DNA from: Paenibacillus plantiphilus
Lineage (GTDB): Bacteria; Bacillota; Bacilli; Paenibacillales; Paenibacillaceae
Direction of reading: 5' to 3'
NCBI RefSeq assembly: GCF_927798095.1
Contig: NZ_CAKMMF010000002.1
Span: 187,115-251,114, forward strand
DNA length: 64,000 nt
Positions within the stretch are counted from its first letter, which is position 1; each line of letters opens with the position of its first letter. The notes under the pieces are model-generated. The model did not search any database and was not told where the DNA came from. It was given only the letters and a program-made list of their open reading frames with translations. Positions 1-8,450 of the stretch are shown piece after piece. Both the position numbers and the translations under genes were made by a program.

Positions 1-103
1 CATCAGCCTTTTGACTCTCCCAGCTCAGAACGAGCAGAATAAGTGCAAGAAACAAGTAGCCATAAGAAGAGCGATAAGGAAAACGGGAATAAGTGCGGAT
101 CAT
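1..103 (-). CDS. spoIIR: Stage II sporulation protein R, N-terminal fragment (cut by window edge)
   Basis: An open frame reads leftward from ATG at 103 to the window edge (34 codons). It encodes a short basic/aromatic N-terminus, a hydrophobic export segment (YLFLALILLVLSW, about residues 17-29) and then ESQKAD. An AAAGGAG ribosome site lies 9 nt upstream of the ATG. SpoIIR is the secreted forespore signal that triggers SpoIIGA to process pro-sigmaE, and in Bacillales the gene follows prfA and prmC, as it does here. The call rests on gene order plus the signal segment; the conserved body of the protein lies outside the window. Its upstream gap of about 600 bp is unusually full of repeats. Confidence 0.7.
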   Translation of the reverse strand, partial: MIRTYSRFPYRSSYGYLFLALILLVLSWESQKAD

Positions 104-205
104 ATCAACAAGCTCCTTTGCGGCACCCGTCGGTGCACCAGCTTGCGTCCCGGAACGACTATATTTCCAGTATGTCCGACATGACATCTCTCTAAACCTA
201 TCGAC

Positions 206-281
206 TCTACTAAAATATCACTACTACTAGAATGTCATTACTACTAAAATGTGTTACTACTAAAATGTCGTTACTACTAAA
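206..281. repeat. Short tandem repeat, unit about 16-17 bp (TACTACTAAAATGTCGT-like)
   Basis: About four and a half imperfect copies of a unit resembling TACTACTAAAATGTCGT run head to tail in the gap between prmC and spoIIR. Unit length alternates between 16 and 17 bp, so no long reading frame is preserved. No gene was found between 104 and 702; that stretch holds this repeat, a 37-bp repeat and the 177-bp symmetrical element. Confidence 0.75.
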
Positions 282-360
282 TTCCACACTTGATAAGAGC
301 CGCACCAGTCCATGTATCCGCAACACAGCAAGCCAGCAGCACCCTTTTGTTTCCGCTATA

Positions 361-451
361 CAGCACGTCAGCACCTGCACTTTTTTTATCCGCAGTTCAG
401 CATGTCAGCACCTGCACCTTTTTTATCCGAAATTCAGCATGTCAGTACCTG
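361..451. repeat. 37-bp tandem repeat, two full copies and a partial third
   Basis: The block CAGCAYGTCAGCACCTGCAC starts at 361 and 398 and recurs as CAGCATGTCAGTACCTG at 435, an exact period of 37 bp, with a T-rich stretch (TTTTTTATCCG) between blocks. It lies upstream of spoIIR on the minus strand. No product or binding factor can be named. Confidence 0.8.
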
Positions 452-458
452 TGAATGG

Positions 459-635
459 CTGCAAAAATACAGTTAAATCAACAAAAAGAGGCCCTTTAAG
501 ATGATGTTGATGCAAAAATGCAGCAACATTCAAGAGTTGGCCTCAATTTCTCCGAATCAGGTAATAACGACTGTATTTTTGCAGCAAAGTCGATCATAAC
601 TACCTTTATATGGATATTCAAATGTATTATTGCAG
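459..635. repeat. 177-bp symmetrical intergenic element, copy 1 (four 14-nt motifs, + + - -)
   Basis: Four copies of a 14-nt motif occur: CTGCAAAAATACAG at 459, ATGCAAAAATGCAG at 510, and the inverted forms CTGTATTTTTGCAG at 571 and ATGTATTATTGCAG at 622. Start-to-start distances are 51, 61 and 51 bp, symmetric about position 547. A fifth, forward copy (TCGCAAAAATACTG) starts at 653, 31 bp on. The spacings are near whole turns of B-DNA. The first and third motifs are perfect inverted repeats. The same geometry recurs at 51701-51877. It lies just downstream of prmC. Confidence 0.85.
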
Positions 636-702
636 CAACCACACACGATGCATCGCAAAAATACTGTAGTCAATCCTTATTATCCTACGGAAATCATCGC
701 CT

Positions 703-1875
703 CTACAGATCTACAGCCAGCACATGGCGTTCGATCCCTGCATAGTCGCGAATGATTCGAATATCGCGCCAAACACCGCAGGCGCGAAGCATCTCTGCGA
801 CGGCCTCAGCTTGCCCGAGGCCAAGCTCGAACGCTACAATGCGCGGCATCACGGCAAGCTGTGACAGCTGCGCGATCATGCTTCGGTATGGCGCGAGGCC
901 ATCCGCGCCACCATCCAGCGCGAGCCGCGGCTCATGCTCGCGCACCTCGCGCTGTAAGCCAGCGATGTCTCCAGCCGGAATATACGGCGGATTGGAGACG
1001 AGCACATCGATGCGCAGCCCAGCGGGGCCTTCGGCACCCGCTGCGGCTGCGCCACACTCGCGCCGCTCCGCGAATGGCGCGAGCAGGTCGCCCTGCACGA
1101 ACGCCATGCGAGCCGCCGCCTCATGGCTGGCGGCGTTCGTGCGGGCGACTGCCAGCGCGTCCGGCGACAGATCGGACGCGCACACACGCCATAGCGGACG
1201 CTGCACAGCAAGCGTCACGCCAATGGCGCCACTGCCAGTGCCGACGTCAACGACTGTCGGCACGCAAACGCCAAGCGGGGCGCGGCGAGCTCCCGCCCCG
1301 CCATCGAAGACATCGCCATCTCTCTCGACGCCATCGCCACCGCGCATACCATTGCCGCTCTCACCATCACTCTCGGCGATATCACCGACACTCTCGCTGC
1401 TATCGCCACCGCGCATATCATTGCCGCTCTCATCAACACGTCCGCAGCGGCTCTCGCCTTCACTTGTGGCCGCTTCCGGCCACAGCAAGTCTGCGGCCGC
1501 AATTACGGCCTCGACGAGCAGCTCGGTCTCCGGCCGTGGAATAAGCACGGCTGGCGTCACTGCAAATGGCAAGCCATAGAACCATTGCTCGCCAGTAATG
1601 TACTGCACGGGTTCCCCGTCAGCCTTTCGCTCTAGCAGGCGCTCCCACTCAGCTTCCAGATCAGCGGGAAACTCATCCCGCCAATCCCTCAGCAGCTCCG
1701 CCCGCTCCAACCGAAGCAAATGCATGAGCAGACGCTCAGCATTTGCACGCGGCTCGCCGACCCCGCTCCCCTCCAAAAACAAAGAAGCCTGCACGCAGGC
1801 TTCCCCAATCGTCAACGGCTGCCGGTCTGGACTTCCGTCGCCACCAATACCGTCGCCATTCAACATGCGCTCCAT
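703..1875 (-). CDS. prmC: Release factor glutamine methyltransferase PrmC, with a low-complexity insertion
   Basis: PrmC methylates the glutamine of the GGQ motif in peptide release factors, using S-adenosylmethionine. The N-terminal helical domain is followed by the SAM-binding motif VDVGTGSGAIG and the substrate motif NPPYIP. The protein is 390 residues against a usual 280-300. The excess is a Gly/Asp/Glu/Ser-rich segment of about 65 residues just before the SAM motif, in which a 23-residue unit (containing ESGNxMRGGD) is duplicated at a DNA period of 69 bp. The frame stays open through it, so it is an in-frame expansion. ATG at 1875 has GAGGGG 8 nt upstream. The gene lies 55 bp downstream of prfA, whose product is its substrate, and upstream of spoIIR. 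Confidence 0.95.
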   Translation of the reverse strand: MERMLNGDGIGGDGSPDRQPLTIGEACVQASLFLEGSGVGEPRANAERLLMHLLRLERAELLRDWRDEFPADLEAEWERLLERKADGEPVQYITGEQWFYGLPFAVTPAVLIPRPETELLVEAVIAAADLLWPEAATSEGESRCGRVDESGNDMRGGDSSESVGDIAESDGESGNGMRGGDGVERDGDVFDGGAGARRAPLGVCVPTVVDVGTGSGAIGVTLAVQRPLWRVCASDLSPDALAVARTNAASHEAAARMAFVQGDLLAPFAERRECGAAAAGAEGPAGLRIDVLVSNPPYIPAGDIAGLQREVREHEPRLALDGGADGLAPYRSMIAQLSQLAVMPRIVAFELGLGQAEAVAEMLRACGVWRDIRIIRDYAGIERHVLAVDL

Positions 1876-1930
1876 GATCAGCGCCCCTCTCTATATCACG
1901 GCTTCTCATCTCAACTTGGCAGCTGGCTCC

Positions 1931-3010
1931 TTACGCCAAATTCTCCTGCTCCATCAGCTCCGCTTGAGCGGTAAGCGTCAGCGCGTTGATGATCTCTTCC
2001 ATATCGCCGTTCATAACAGAATCCAGCTTGTGCAGCGTCAAACCGATACGGTGGTCCGTTACCCGGCTTTGTGGATAGTTGTACGTGCGAATCCGCTCAC
2101 TGCGGTCGCCTGTGCCGACCTTGCTTTTGCGCTCACCGGCATATTTCGCCTCTTCCTCTTGACGGCGAATATCCGATATACGCGCACGAAGCACCTGCAG
2201 CGCCTTCGCCTTGTTCTCATTCTGCGACTTCCCGTCCTGACATTGTGCCATAATACCCGTAGGTACATGGAGTACACGTACTGCCGATTTCGTCGTGTTG
2301 ACCGATTGTCCGCCAGCGCCGCTGGAACAGAAAGTATCTACCCGAATATCTTTATCGAGAATTTCGATCTCAACCTCTTCAACCTCCGGCATAACAGCAA
2401 CCGTCGATGTAGACGTATGAATCCTTCCGCCCGACTCCGTTACCGGTATACGTTGAACACGGTGCGCACCGCTTTCGAATTTCATTTTGCTATATGCGCC
2501 TTTGCCAGTAATCATGAAGATGACCTCTTTGAAGCCGCCCAGATCACTTTCATTGGCTTCCATCAGCTCTATGCGCCACCCTTGGGAATCCGCAAACTTC
2601 ATGTACATCCGATACAGATCCGATGCGAATAATGCAGCCTCGTCTCCGCCTGCCGCGCCGCGAATCTCCACAATAACATTCTTGTCGTCATTGGGGTCCT
2701 TAGGAAGCAGCAGCAGGTGAATCTCCTGCTCCAATTCGTCCCTGCGGCTCGTCAACTCATCCATCTCCATCTTAACCATCTCGCGCATTTCATCATCGAG
2801 CTTCTCGCCCTGCATCGCCTTGGCGTCCTCAAGCTGATCAATGACCTGCTTATATTCCGTATATGCCTCATAAACAGGCTGCAAATCCGATTGTTCCTTG
2901 GACAAATCGCGCAGCCGCTTAGGATCACTTGCCACATCCGGATCGCACAACAGCTCACTCAACTTATCATACCGATCAGCGAGCGCTTGCAAACGGTCCA
3001 ACACTGTCAT
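1931..3010 (-). CDS. prfA: Peptide chain release factor 1 (RF1)
   Basis: RF1 recognises UAA and UAG stop codons in the ribosomal A site and triggers peptide release. The 359-residue length is typical. Visible hallmarks are the codon-recognition tripeptide region [14 protein letters not shown] (PxT type, as in Bacillales RF1) and the catalytic [15 protein letters not shown] loop around residue 233. The N-terminal helical domain starts [17 protein letters not shown]. The gene leads the prfA-prmC-spoIIR cluster and its product is the substrate of the next gene. ATG at 3010 is preceded by a purine-rich AGAGGTGA site. Confidence 0.97.
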   Translation of the reverse strand: MTVLDRLQALADRYDKLSELLCDPDVASDPKRLRDLSKEQSDLQPVYEAYTEYKQVIDQLEDAKAMQGEKLDDEMREMVKMEMDELTSRRDELEQEIHLLLLPKDPNDDKNVIVEIRGAAGGDEAALFASDLYRMYMKFADSQGWRIELMEANESDLGGFKEVIFMITGKGAYSKMKFESGAHRVQRIPVTESGGRIHTSTSTVAVMPEVEEVEIEILDKDIRVDTFCSSGAGGQSVNTTKSAVRVLHVPTGIMAQCQDGKSQNENKAKALQVLRARISDIRRQEEEAKYAGERKSKVGTGDRSERIRTYNYPQSRVTDHRIGLTLHKLDSVMNGDMEEIINALTLTAQAELMEQENLA

Positions 3011-3570
3011 TCACCTCTATAGTCATTAATTTTGTTATCATATCATTCCTATTATTATAACATAACGCAGCACATTCCATAAACGGGACTTTCGGAAAAA
3101 TAAAGCGAAGCACCACCCAGCCCTCTTAAGGCCATTATCCCCTTCGCTCAGCACCGGCGAGATGCACCCACCATAGAAAAATAGCTTATGAGACACTCAG
3201 CTACATCGTTCTTATCCCCATTATCCCCATCGCTCAGTTAGCGATCGACAACTAGTTAGTCGCAGAAGGCACACCCTTAACCCATGCGTCAGCCAGGAGA
3301 ATGCACCGGATCAATCGAGCAGTCGAGCAGTCGAGCAGTCGAATCAATTCAATCTGAGCGGTGGGGATAGTGGGCAAAAGAAAGAACAGCCCCCTGTCCC
3401 TGTCTTGCCCTGTCTTGCCCTGTCTTGCCCTGTCTTGCCCTGTCTTGCCCTGTCTTGTCTTGCCTTGCCTTATCCTGTCCTTGCCCTGTCCTTGCCCTGC
3501 TCGGCTTCCCAAGCCTCGCCTTTACGCGCAAAAGAACCCGGTCTCCCGGGTCCTCTTGCAACAACTGCTT
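3011..3570. repeat. Gene-free spacer with simple tandem repeats (8-bp and 10-bp units)
   Basis: No gene was found in this 560-bp gap. It holds an 8-bp tandem repeat TCGAGCAG (about 3.5 copies, 3315-3342) and a pyrimidine-rich 10-bp repeat TGTCTTGCCC with five perfect copies (3401-3450) that decays into related CTTGCC/CCTGTC units up to about 3500. The long frames through it are translations of the repeat and are not believable genes. Confidence 0.85.
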
Positions 3571-4671
3571 CTATACGTTGAAGCGGAAATGCATAACATC
3601 GCCGTCTTTCACGACATATTCCTTGCCCTCAAGACGCAGTTGTCCCTTCTCCTTGGCAGCATTCATCGAGCCCGCTGCGACCAGATCATCGTAGGAAACA
3701 ACCTCGGCGCGTATGAAGCCCCGTTCGAAGTCTGTATGAATAACTCCAGCCGCTTGCGGCGCTTTCATTCCTTTGCGAATGGTCCACGCCCGCACCTCCT
3801 GCACACCCGCCGTAAAATATGTGTACAGACCGAGCAGCTTGTATGCAGCGCGGATCAATCGGTTAAGACCAGATTCCGCAAGCCCGAGCTCTTCAAGGAA
3901 CATATCCTTGTCTTCGCCCTCCAGCTCGGAAATTTCTGCTTCCACTTTCGCGCTGATGGGCACCACTTCCGCGCCTTCCTCCGCAGCGAACTCACGAACC
4001 AACTGAACGAAAGGATTTCCGTCTGAATTAGCCGCTTCCGCCTCGCTCACGTTGGCGGCATACAGCACAGGCTTCATCGTCAGCAAATGTAAGTCACGGA
4101 CGAGCACCCGCTCATCCTCGCTAAGCTCTAAACTGCGAGCCGGCTTATCCGCGTAGAGCGCTTCCTTGATCCGCTCCAGCACTTCAATCTCCTGCACATA
4201 CTTCTTGTCGCCGCCCTTTAAGTTCTTCCGCGAGCGGTCGATACGCTTCTCGACAGAGTCAAGATCGGCCAGAACAAGCTCCAGATTGATCGTCTGGATA
4301 TCTCCGATAGGGTCAACTTTACCGGAGACATGTGTAATATTCTCATCCTGGAAGCAGCGCACAACATGCACGATCGCATCCACCTCGCGGATATGGGCCA
4401 GAAACTTGTTGCCCAAACCTTCGCCTTTGCTGGCGCCCTTCACAATACCGGCAATGTCGATAAATTCAAACGCTGTCGGCACCGTTTTGTTCGGCGTTAC
4501 AAGCTCGGTCAATTTATCAAGCCGTTCATCGGGAACCTCTACTACACCGACATTCGGGTCAATTGTACAGAACGGATAGTTTGCGGATTCCGCACCCGCT
4601 TGCGTAATTGCATTAAACAAAGTCGATTTGCCTACGTTCGGCAATCCGACGATACCACAGGAGAGTGGCAT
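3571..4671 (-). CDS. ychF: YchF/OLA1-type P-loop ATPase/GTPase
   Basis: YchF is a conserved Obg-family nucleotidase that prefers ATP and associates with ribosomes; its exact role is unsettled. The 366-residue protein shows the G1 loop GLPNVGKST (residues 9-17), the G3 region [16 protein letters not shown], a NVSE motif in the G4 position typical of the family, and a C-terminal TGS domain ending [18 protein letters not shown] at 4671 has AGAGGAG about 10 nt upstream. It appears monocistronic, transcribed toward the prfA cluster. Confidence 0.96.
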   Translation of the reverse strand: MPLSCGIVGLPNVGKSTLFNAITQAGAESANYPFCTIDPNVGVVEVPDERLDKLTELVTPNKTVPTAFEFIDIAGIVKGASKGEGLGNKFLAHIREVDAIVHVVRCFQDENITHVSGKVDPIGDIQTINLELVLADLDSVEKRIDRSRKNLKGGDKKYVQEIEVLERIKEALYADKPARSLELSEDERVLVRDLHLLTMKPVLYAANVSEAEAANSDGNPFVQLVREFAAEEGAEVVPISAKVEAEISELEGEDKDMFLEELGLAESGLNRLIRAAYKLLGLYTYFTAGVQEVRAWTIRKGMKAPQAAGVIHTDFERGFIRAEVVSYDDLVAAGSMNAAKEKGQLRLEGKEYVVKDGDVMHFRFNV

Positions 4672-4891
4672 AGCTATACAACTCCTCTAATTAAATAGTC
4701 TCCCGCCATTATAGACGAAGACAACAAACATTGAAAGACCCAGTGTCACCGCCAACCATTCAAGCATCCGTCCGAAAAGGCAGCACCAGCACGAAAAGGA
4801 CTGTTGCCTGCTAACGTCATTGCACAAATCATCCACGACCTTCTAAGCTAATCTGCACGTGTGGTTCGCACATGCATCGCCGTCCTTCATA

Positions 4892-4928
4892 CCAAAGAAT
4901 CCGCGAGTCAGACTCACGGATTCTTTGG
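4892..4928 (-). terminator. Hairpin downstream of the stalk/PKD gene
   Basis: Two 18-nt arms (CCAAAGAATCCGCGAGTC and GACTCACGGATTCTTTGG) flank a single base. The one imperfect pair is a G-U wobble only when read on the minus strand, which fits an RNA structure made from the leftward operon ending at 4992. There is no clear T-tract, so it may be an mRNA-stabilising hairpin instead. The rest of 4672-4991 shows nothing recognisable. Confidence 0.5.
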
Positions 4929-4991
4929 CGGTCGGCACTTCTTACTTACAGCTGCATCTGGAACATTCCTTCTTCGCGTTTACCGTCCGCC

Positions 4992-6989
4992 TCACATCTT
5001 CTCTTCCGGCAGCGGCATGAACAGCAGACAGAACGGCATATTGCTTCCTGCCGAAGGAGTGATCCAGATTTCGACCGTCTCCACATTATCCCTCGTTCGG
5101 TACAGCACGCTCGCCTGATTGGTCGAAATCTCCGTACCGAGATGAGCAAAGCTGACCATATTCCCATTAACGAGCGCAGCTCCCGTATAGGAACCTCCAC
5201 GCGGGTTGAAAGCAATCAATGTTCTCGGAGCGACATTGCGCAGCACAACCTTGTACAGCATCCCGTAATTGCCCGAATTAGTAGCTGGCGTGCCATTCAA
5301 ACCGTCCGTCCCTGACATGAACGGATCCGCCGAATTGTCGGTCAACGAGAGCTTCGTCGTCCGATCACCAATGATGCCGGTGTAATCGAATACGCGCGTC
5401 GCATCCGCAAAGGTTCCTCTCACAATCGATTGGCGGGGGTCAAGTGCCGGCAGCAGCGGCGCAGCGGCGAGCGGCTCACGCTCAGCGCCTATGAGAAAGG
5501 CCGTATAACGAATGCGCGAGCTGCTGTAGACATCCCCGTGAAAAGTTATAATATCATCCTGCAGCATAGCCTTACTGCTTATTTCCTCGAACAGCACCTT
5601 GCTCTCCCCCGGCGCCAATACAAGCTCTCTGGAATTGTCGCCCGATGCTGTCGCTTCATAATACCGCGCAAGAGACATACGTCCCGCGAATTCCGGCATC
5701 GGCGTTGGCCCGGCTGAACCGCTGGCTCCTACCCATAGACTGGCCGGAGCATCGTCTAAATTTTGCGCGATGAGGTATAGCTTGGCCTTGGCCCCCAGCT
5801 TGTTCTTATGATGCAGCATGAAACGGACATCGCCGACTATATCGTCACGATACAATACCCCTTCGGAGTAGACAGATTCGGGACCGCTGCTGCGGAACAG
5901 GGTGACAGGCTCCGTTGTGTATGTAAAGGGTATCGCCTCCATATTTTTAACGGACGCGCTGTTAATGCTGAAGTTTTTGCCAATATCCGCGAACAGCTTG
6001 TAAAAGTCGTCCTCCGCGTACAGCTTCTCTTCCGTAATGCGGATTGTCCGACTGGATTCCGACGAGGCCCCCCGACCGTCTGTAATGGTAAGACCAATCG
6101 TCACCTCGCCCGGTTCAAAATATGCCGGCAACTGATTACTCCACTTCCGATCCACTATATTGTCGTCCGCATCCGTGCTTTCATCCTTCACGATAACAGG
6201 CTCGCCCATCCTGTATACCTCTTTATCCGTCGAAAATGAAGCGACAGGAGGCGTATTCGGTGACACGACATGGATCGTCAGCTCATACGGCTCGCTCCAT
6301 TGTCCGCCGGCATCCGCTGCGTAATATCGCACGGTATAGTCGCCAGGCTCCACGAAGATCTCCTCCCGTCCTTCCCATCGCTCGGAGATTATGGGAAGGC
6401 CTCTCGGGGAGTAATTGTTGGTCGTATAGCTTACTATGGTCTCTCCGGCGATAATTTCATCCGACTGAACAGTGAATGAAACGACAGGCTTGATTGCTGC
6501 TAGCTTGAGCACTATCGCTTTACCAGTTCCGGACATCGCATAAGGAATGTTCAATGCCTTCGCTATATCGGTGACCGGTATCATCAGCACGTTTCGGTCG
6601 GCATACAGAGCTCCCCGCAGCTTCCTCGCTTTGCCATTCACATGCATTACGCTGCTCCCGACTTTCACAACCAGCTCAGTGCCGCCAATCCGCACAACCG
6701 TCTCCTTCGTTTTGGCATTGGCGGAGATGCTGCTTCCCTGCAAACGTTCCGCGAACGCGCGCAAGCTAACATACGCAACGCCCTTCTTAACTGTCAGGGG
6801 CCGGGCCGCATTATATTTGCGCCCATCCAGTTCTATTACAGTACTGTTTATGTATAAGATCAATTCTCCTGCATGCACAGCACCAGCCAGATCCTGCCCC
6901 TGCATCGACTGAGCCAAGAGAGGCGACGGCGATATAGCAATTGCCAATGCCAAGACTGTGATCAAGATAACTTGCCGAATAACGTTCAT
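4992..6989 (-). CDS. Secreted stalk-domain and PKD-like protein
   Basis: A 665-residue exported protein. It has a signal peptide (residues 1-26, cleaved after LLA), then a copper amine oxidase N-terminal-like stalk domain (about 35-165, with LYINSTVIELDGRKY and VAYVSLRAFAERL), then two Ig/PKD-like beta domains (about 170-330, including VASFSTDKEVYRMGEPVIV and a DGRGASS turn), and a C-terminal beta-rich region of about 300 residues that I do not recognise. No LPXTG or SLH anchor is visible. Its start overlaps the stop of the DUF2304-like gene by 4 bp, making it the last gene of the glycosyltransferase operon. It may be the surface product modified or assembled by that operon; this is inference. 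The ATG at 6989 has AGGAGG upstream. Confidence 0.8.
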   Translation of the reverse strand: MNVIRQVILITVLALAIAISPSPLLAQSMQGQDLAGAVHAGELILYINSTVIELDGRKYNAARPLTVKKGVAYVSLRAFAERLQGSSISANAKTKETVVRIGGTELVVKVGSSVMHVNGKARKLRGALYADRNVLMIPVTDIAKALNIPYAMSGTGKAIVLKLAAIKPVVSFTVQSDEIIAGETIVSYTTNNYSPRGLPIISERWEGREEIFVEPGDYTVRYYAADAGGQWSEPYELTIHVVSPNTPPVASFSTDKEVYRMGEPVIVKDESTDADDNIVDRKWSNQLPAYFEPGEVTIGLTITDGRGASSESSRTIRITEEKLYAEDDFYKLFADIGKNFSINSASVKNMEAIPFTYTTEPVTLFRSSGPESVYSEGVLYRDDIVGDVRFMLHHKNKLGAKAKLYLIAQNLDDAPASLWVGASGSAGPTPMPEFAGRMSLARYYEATASGDNSRELVLAPGESKVLFEEISSKAMLQDDIITFHGDVYSSSRIRYTAFLIGAEREPLAAAPLLPALDPRQSIVRGTFADATRVFDYTGIIGDRTTKLSLTDNSADPFMSGTDGLNGTPATNSGNYGMLYKVVLRNVAPRTLIAFNPRGGSYTGAALVNGNMVSFAHLGTEISTNQASVLYRTRDNVETVEIWITPSAGSNMPFCLLFMPLPEEKM

Positions 6990-7738
6990 AGTTCCTCCTG
7001 AATGAATGTTTTGTCAGAGGGGACAGCCCCTCCCTTTTCCACCAAGCTACGTCCACTTTCTTGTGTCCGTTCTTCCACCTGAGCCTGCACTTGAGCTTGC
7101 ATCGTAGCCTCCATCAGCGCTTGTACTTGAGCCTGCATTTGAGTCTCCACCTGCGCCTGTACTTGGGCTTCCACCAGCGCTTCCACTTGCGCCTGCACTT
7201 GAGCCCGCATTTGAGCCTCCACCAGCGCTTCCACCTGCGCCTGCACTTGCGCCTGCACTTGAGCCCGCATTTGAGCCTCCACCAGCGCTTCCACTTGCGC
7301 CTGCACTTGAGCCCGCACTTGAGCCTCCACCAGCGCTTCCACTTGCGCCTGCACCTGGGCCTGTACTTGAGCTTCCACTCGGGCTTGCAGCTGGACATCG
7401 CGTTCCAGCAGCATTTGCTCTTGCAGGGCAACTGTCTGCGTGAGCACAATCGCCTTATTCGTCAATGACGAAACAGCCATCGTCAAATGAAGGAGAATAA
7501 ACAGAATACCCGCAAGTCCCAACAGATACAGCAGCGAAGGCGCATAGGCAACATGGAATTGCAGCGCGAGCCAGTCAATCATGCCGGGGAATAACGATAG
7601 AATCATCATGATAAAGCTGAGCAGCAGCCACAGCAGCGAGTACTGCTCCCTGAGCTTGCGGCCTCTAATGAAGTAGAGAATCGTGCCCATAAAACTGATG
7701 CTAATGAGAAAATTAATGAAGAATACGTCAATTTTCAT
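6986..7738 (-). CDS. DUF2304-like membrane protein with a repeat coiled-coil tail
   Basis: The N-terminal 110 residues have three likely membrane helices (about 4-22, 34-52 and 68-90) in the pattern of DUF2304 proteins, small partners often encoded beside GT2 polyprenyl-phosphate glycosyltransferases. The remaining 130 residues are an unusual Gln/Ala/Val/Glu coiled coil made of a roughly 16-residue unit (VEALVEAQxRAQVQAQ), encoded by 48-bp DNA repeats between about 7090 and 7400. Ordinary DUF2304 proteins end near residue 115-125. The gene overlaps the GT2 gene by 11 bp and the secreted protein gene by 4 bp, so translation is probably coupled. Repeat number is likely to vary between strains. 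Confidence 0.78.
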   Translation of the reverse strand: MKIDVFFINFLISISFMGTILYFIRGRKLREQYSLLWLLLSFIMMILSLFPGMIDWLALQFHVAYAPSLLYLLGLAGILFILLHLTMAVSSLTNKAIVLTQTVALQEQMLLERDVQLQARVEAQVQAQVQAQVEALVEAQVRAQVQAQVEALVEAQMRAQVQAQVQAQVEALVEAQMRAQVQAQVEALVEAQVQAQVETQMQAQVQALMEATMQAQVQAQVEERTQESGRSLVEKGGAVPSDKTFIQEEL

Positions 7739-8450
7739 AGCCCATCCGCCACTTTCTTTTTTTCGTTCTAGTAATGAGCACCGCCAGAATCACTTTAACC
7801 ATGTAATAAACCGATTTAAGGGACGTAATGCTCGACGTTCCAGAGGAACGCTCGTTCATAACCACCGGAACCTCAAGAAAGGAGTACCGGAAATTATCGA
7901 GCAGCACAAGCGCCTCCACCTCCGGATAGTCTGTCGGATATTCACATGCGAACAAGGTGATGGCCCTCCTGTTGCAGATGCGGTAACCCGAGGTCGGGTC
8001 CGTCACCTTCCGGCCCAGCAGCCCGGTCAGCAGTCCCGATAACAGTCTGATCCCGACCTTCCGTATCGCCGTGGACTGGAAGCCCTGCTTTTCTACGAAA
8101 CGGGAGCCCACCACCATATCCGCATTCTTCATCCGTGCGGCCTCCAGCATGCGGGCGAAATCCGCCGGATTATGCTGCCCATCCCCGTCCATCTGCGCGG
8201 CAAAATTATACCCTCGTGCCGCCGCGTAACGGTAGCCTGTCTGAACCGCTCCCCCGATACCAAGGTTGCAGCTCAGGTTAGCAACCAGCGCGCCTTCGAG
8301 CTTGGCCAATGCACCGGTGTTGTCGCTCGAACCATCATTTACGACGAGGATATCCGCATATGGTATAGCCTCTTGAATGTCTGCAATGACCCGGCGAATA
8401 CCCACCGCTTCGTTATATGCCGGTATGATGATCAAAATCTCTTTGTTCAT
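7728..8450 (-). CDS. Family 2 glycosyltransferase (polyprenyl-phosphate sugar synthase type)
   Basis: A 240-residue GT-A enzyme resembling dolichyl/polyprenyl-phosphate mannosyltransferases. It shows the N-terminal IIIPAYNEA, the metal/nucleotide region LVVNDGSSDNT, the DxD-type QMDGDGQHNP, and the acceptor region DPTSGYRICN. It has no C-terminal membrane helices, which fits a partner role for the DUF2304-like neighbour. The likely reaction is sugar transfer from a nucleotide donor to a lipid phosphate at the cytoplasmic face, supplying the GT39 enzyme encoded upstream. ATG at 8450 is preceded by GGGAGGAAG and lies inside the end of the GT39 gene (38-bp overlap). Confidence 0.92.
   Translation of the reverse strand: MNKEILIIIPAYNEAVGIRRVIADIQEAIPYADILVVNDGSSDNTGALAKLEGALVANLSCNLGIGGAVQTGYRYAAARGYNFAAQMDGDGQHNPADFARMLEAARMKNADMVVGSRFVEKQGFQSTAIRKVGIRLLSGLLTGLLGRKVTDPTSGYRICNRRAITLFACEYPTDYPEVEALVLLDNFRYSFLEVPVVMNERSSGTSSITSLKSVYYMVKVILAVLITRTKKRKWRMGYEN

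Noticed and set aside
459-666. CRISPR-like array of short repeats
   Set aside because: Motifs are only 14 nt, change orientation (+ + - -), and spacers are of unequal length; no cas genes are present.
861-1579. Plus-strand frames opposite prmC (227 and 275 codons)
   Set aside because: High-GC shadow frames of a recognised gene, with arginine/serine-rich nonsense composition.
703-1875. prmC as a frameshifted or fused pseudogene
   Set aside because: The extra length comes from one in-frame low-complexity insertion; SAM and NPPY motifs are intact in a single frame.
3252-3694. Several overlapping frames of 70-90 codons
   Set aside because: They translate simple CT-rich repeats and have no ribosome sites.
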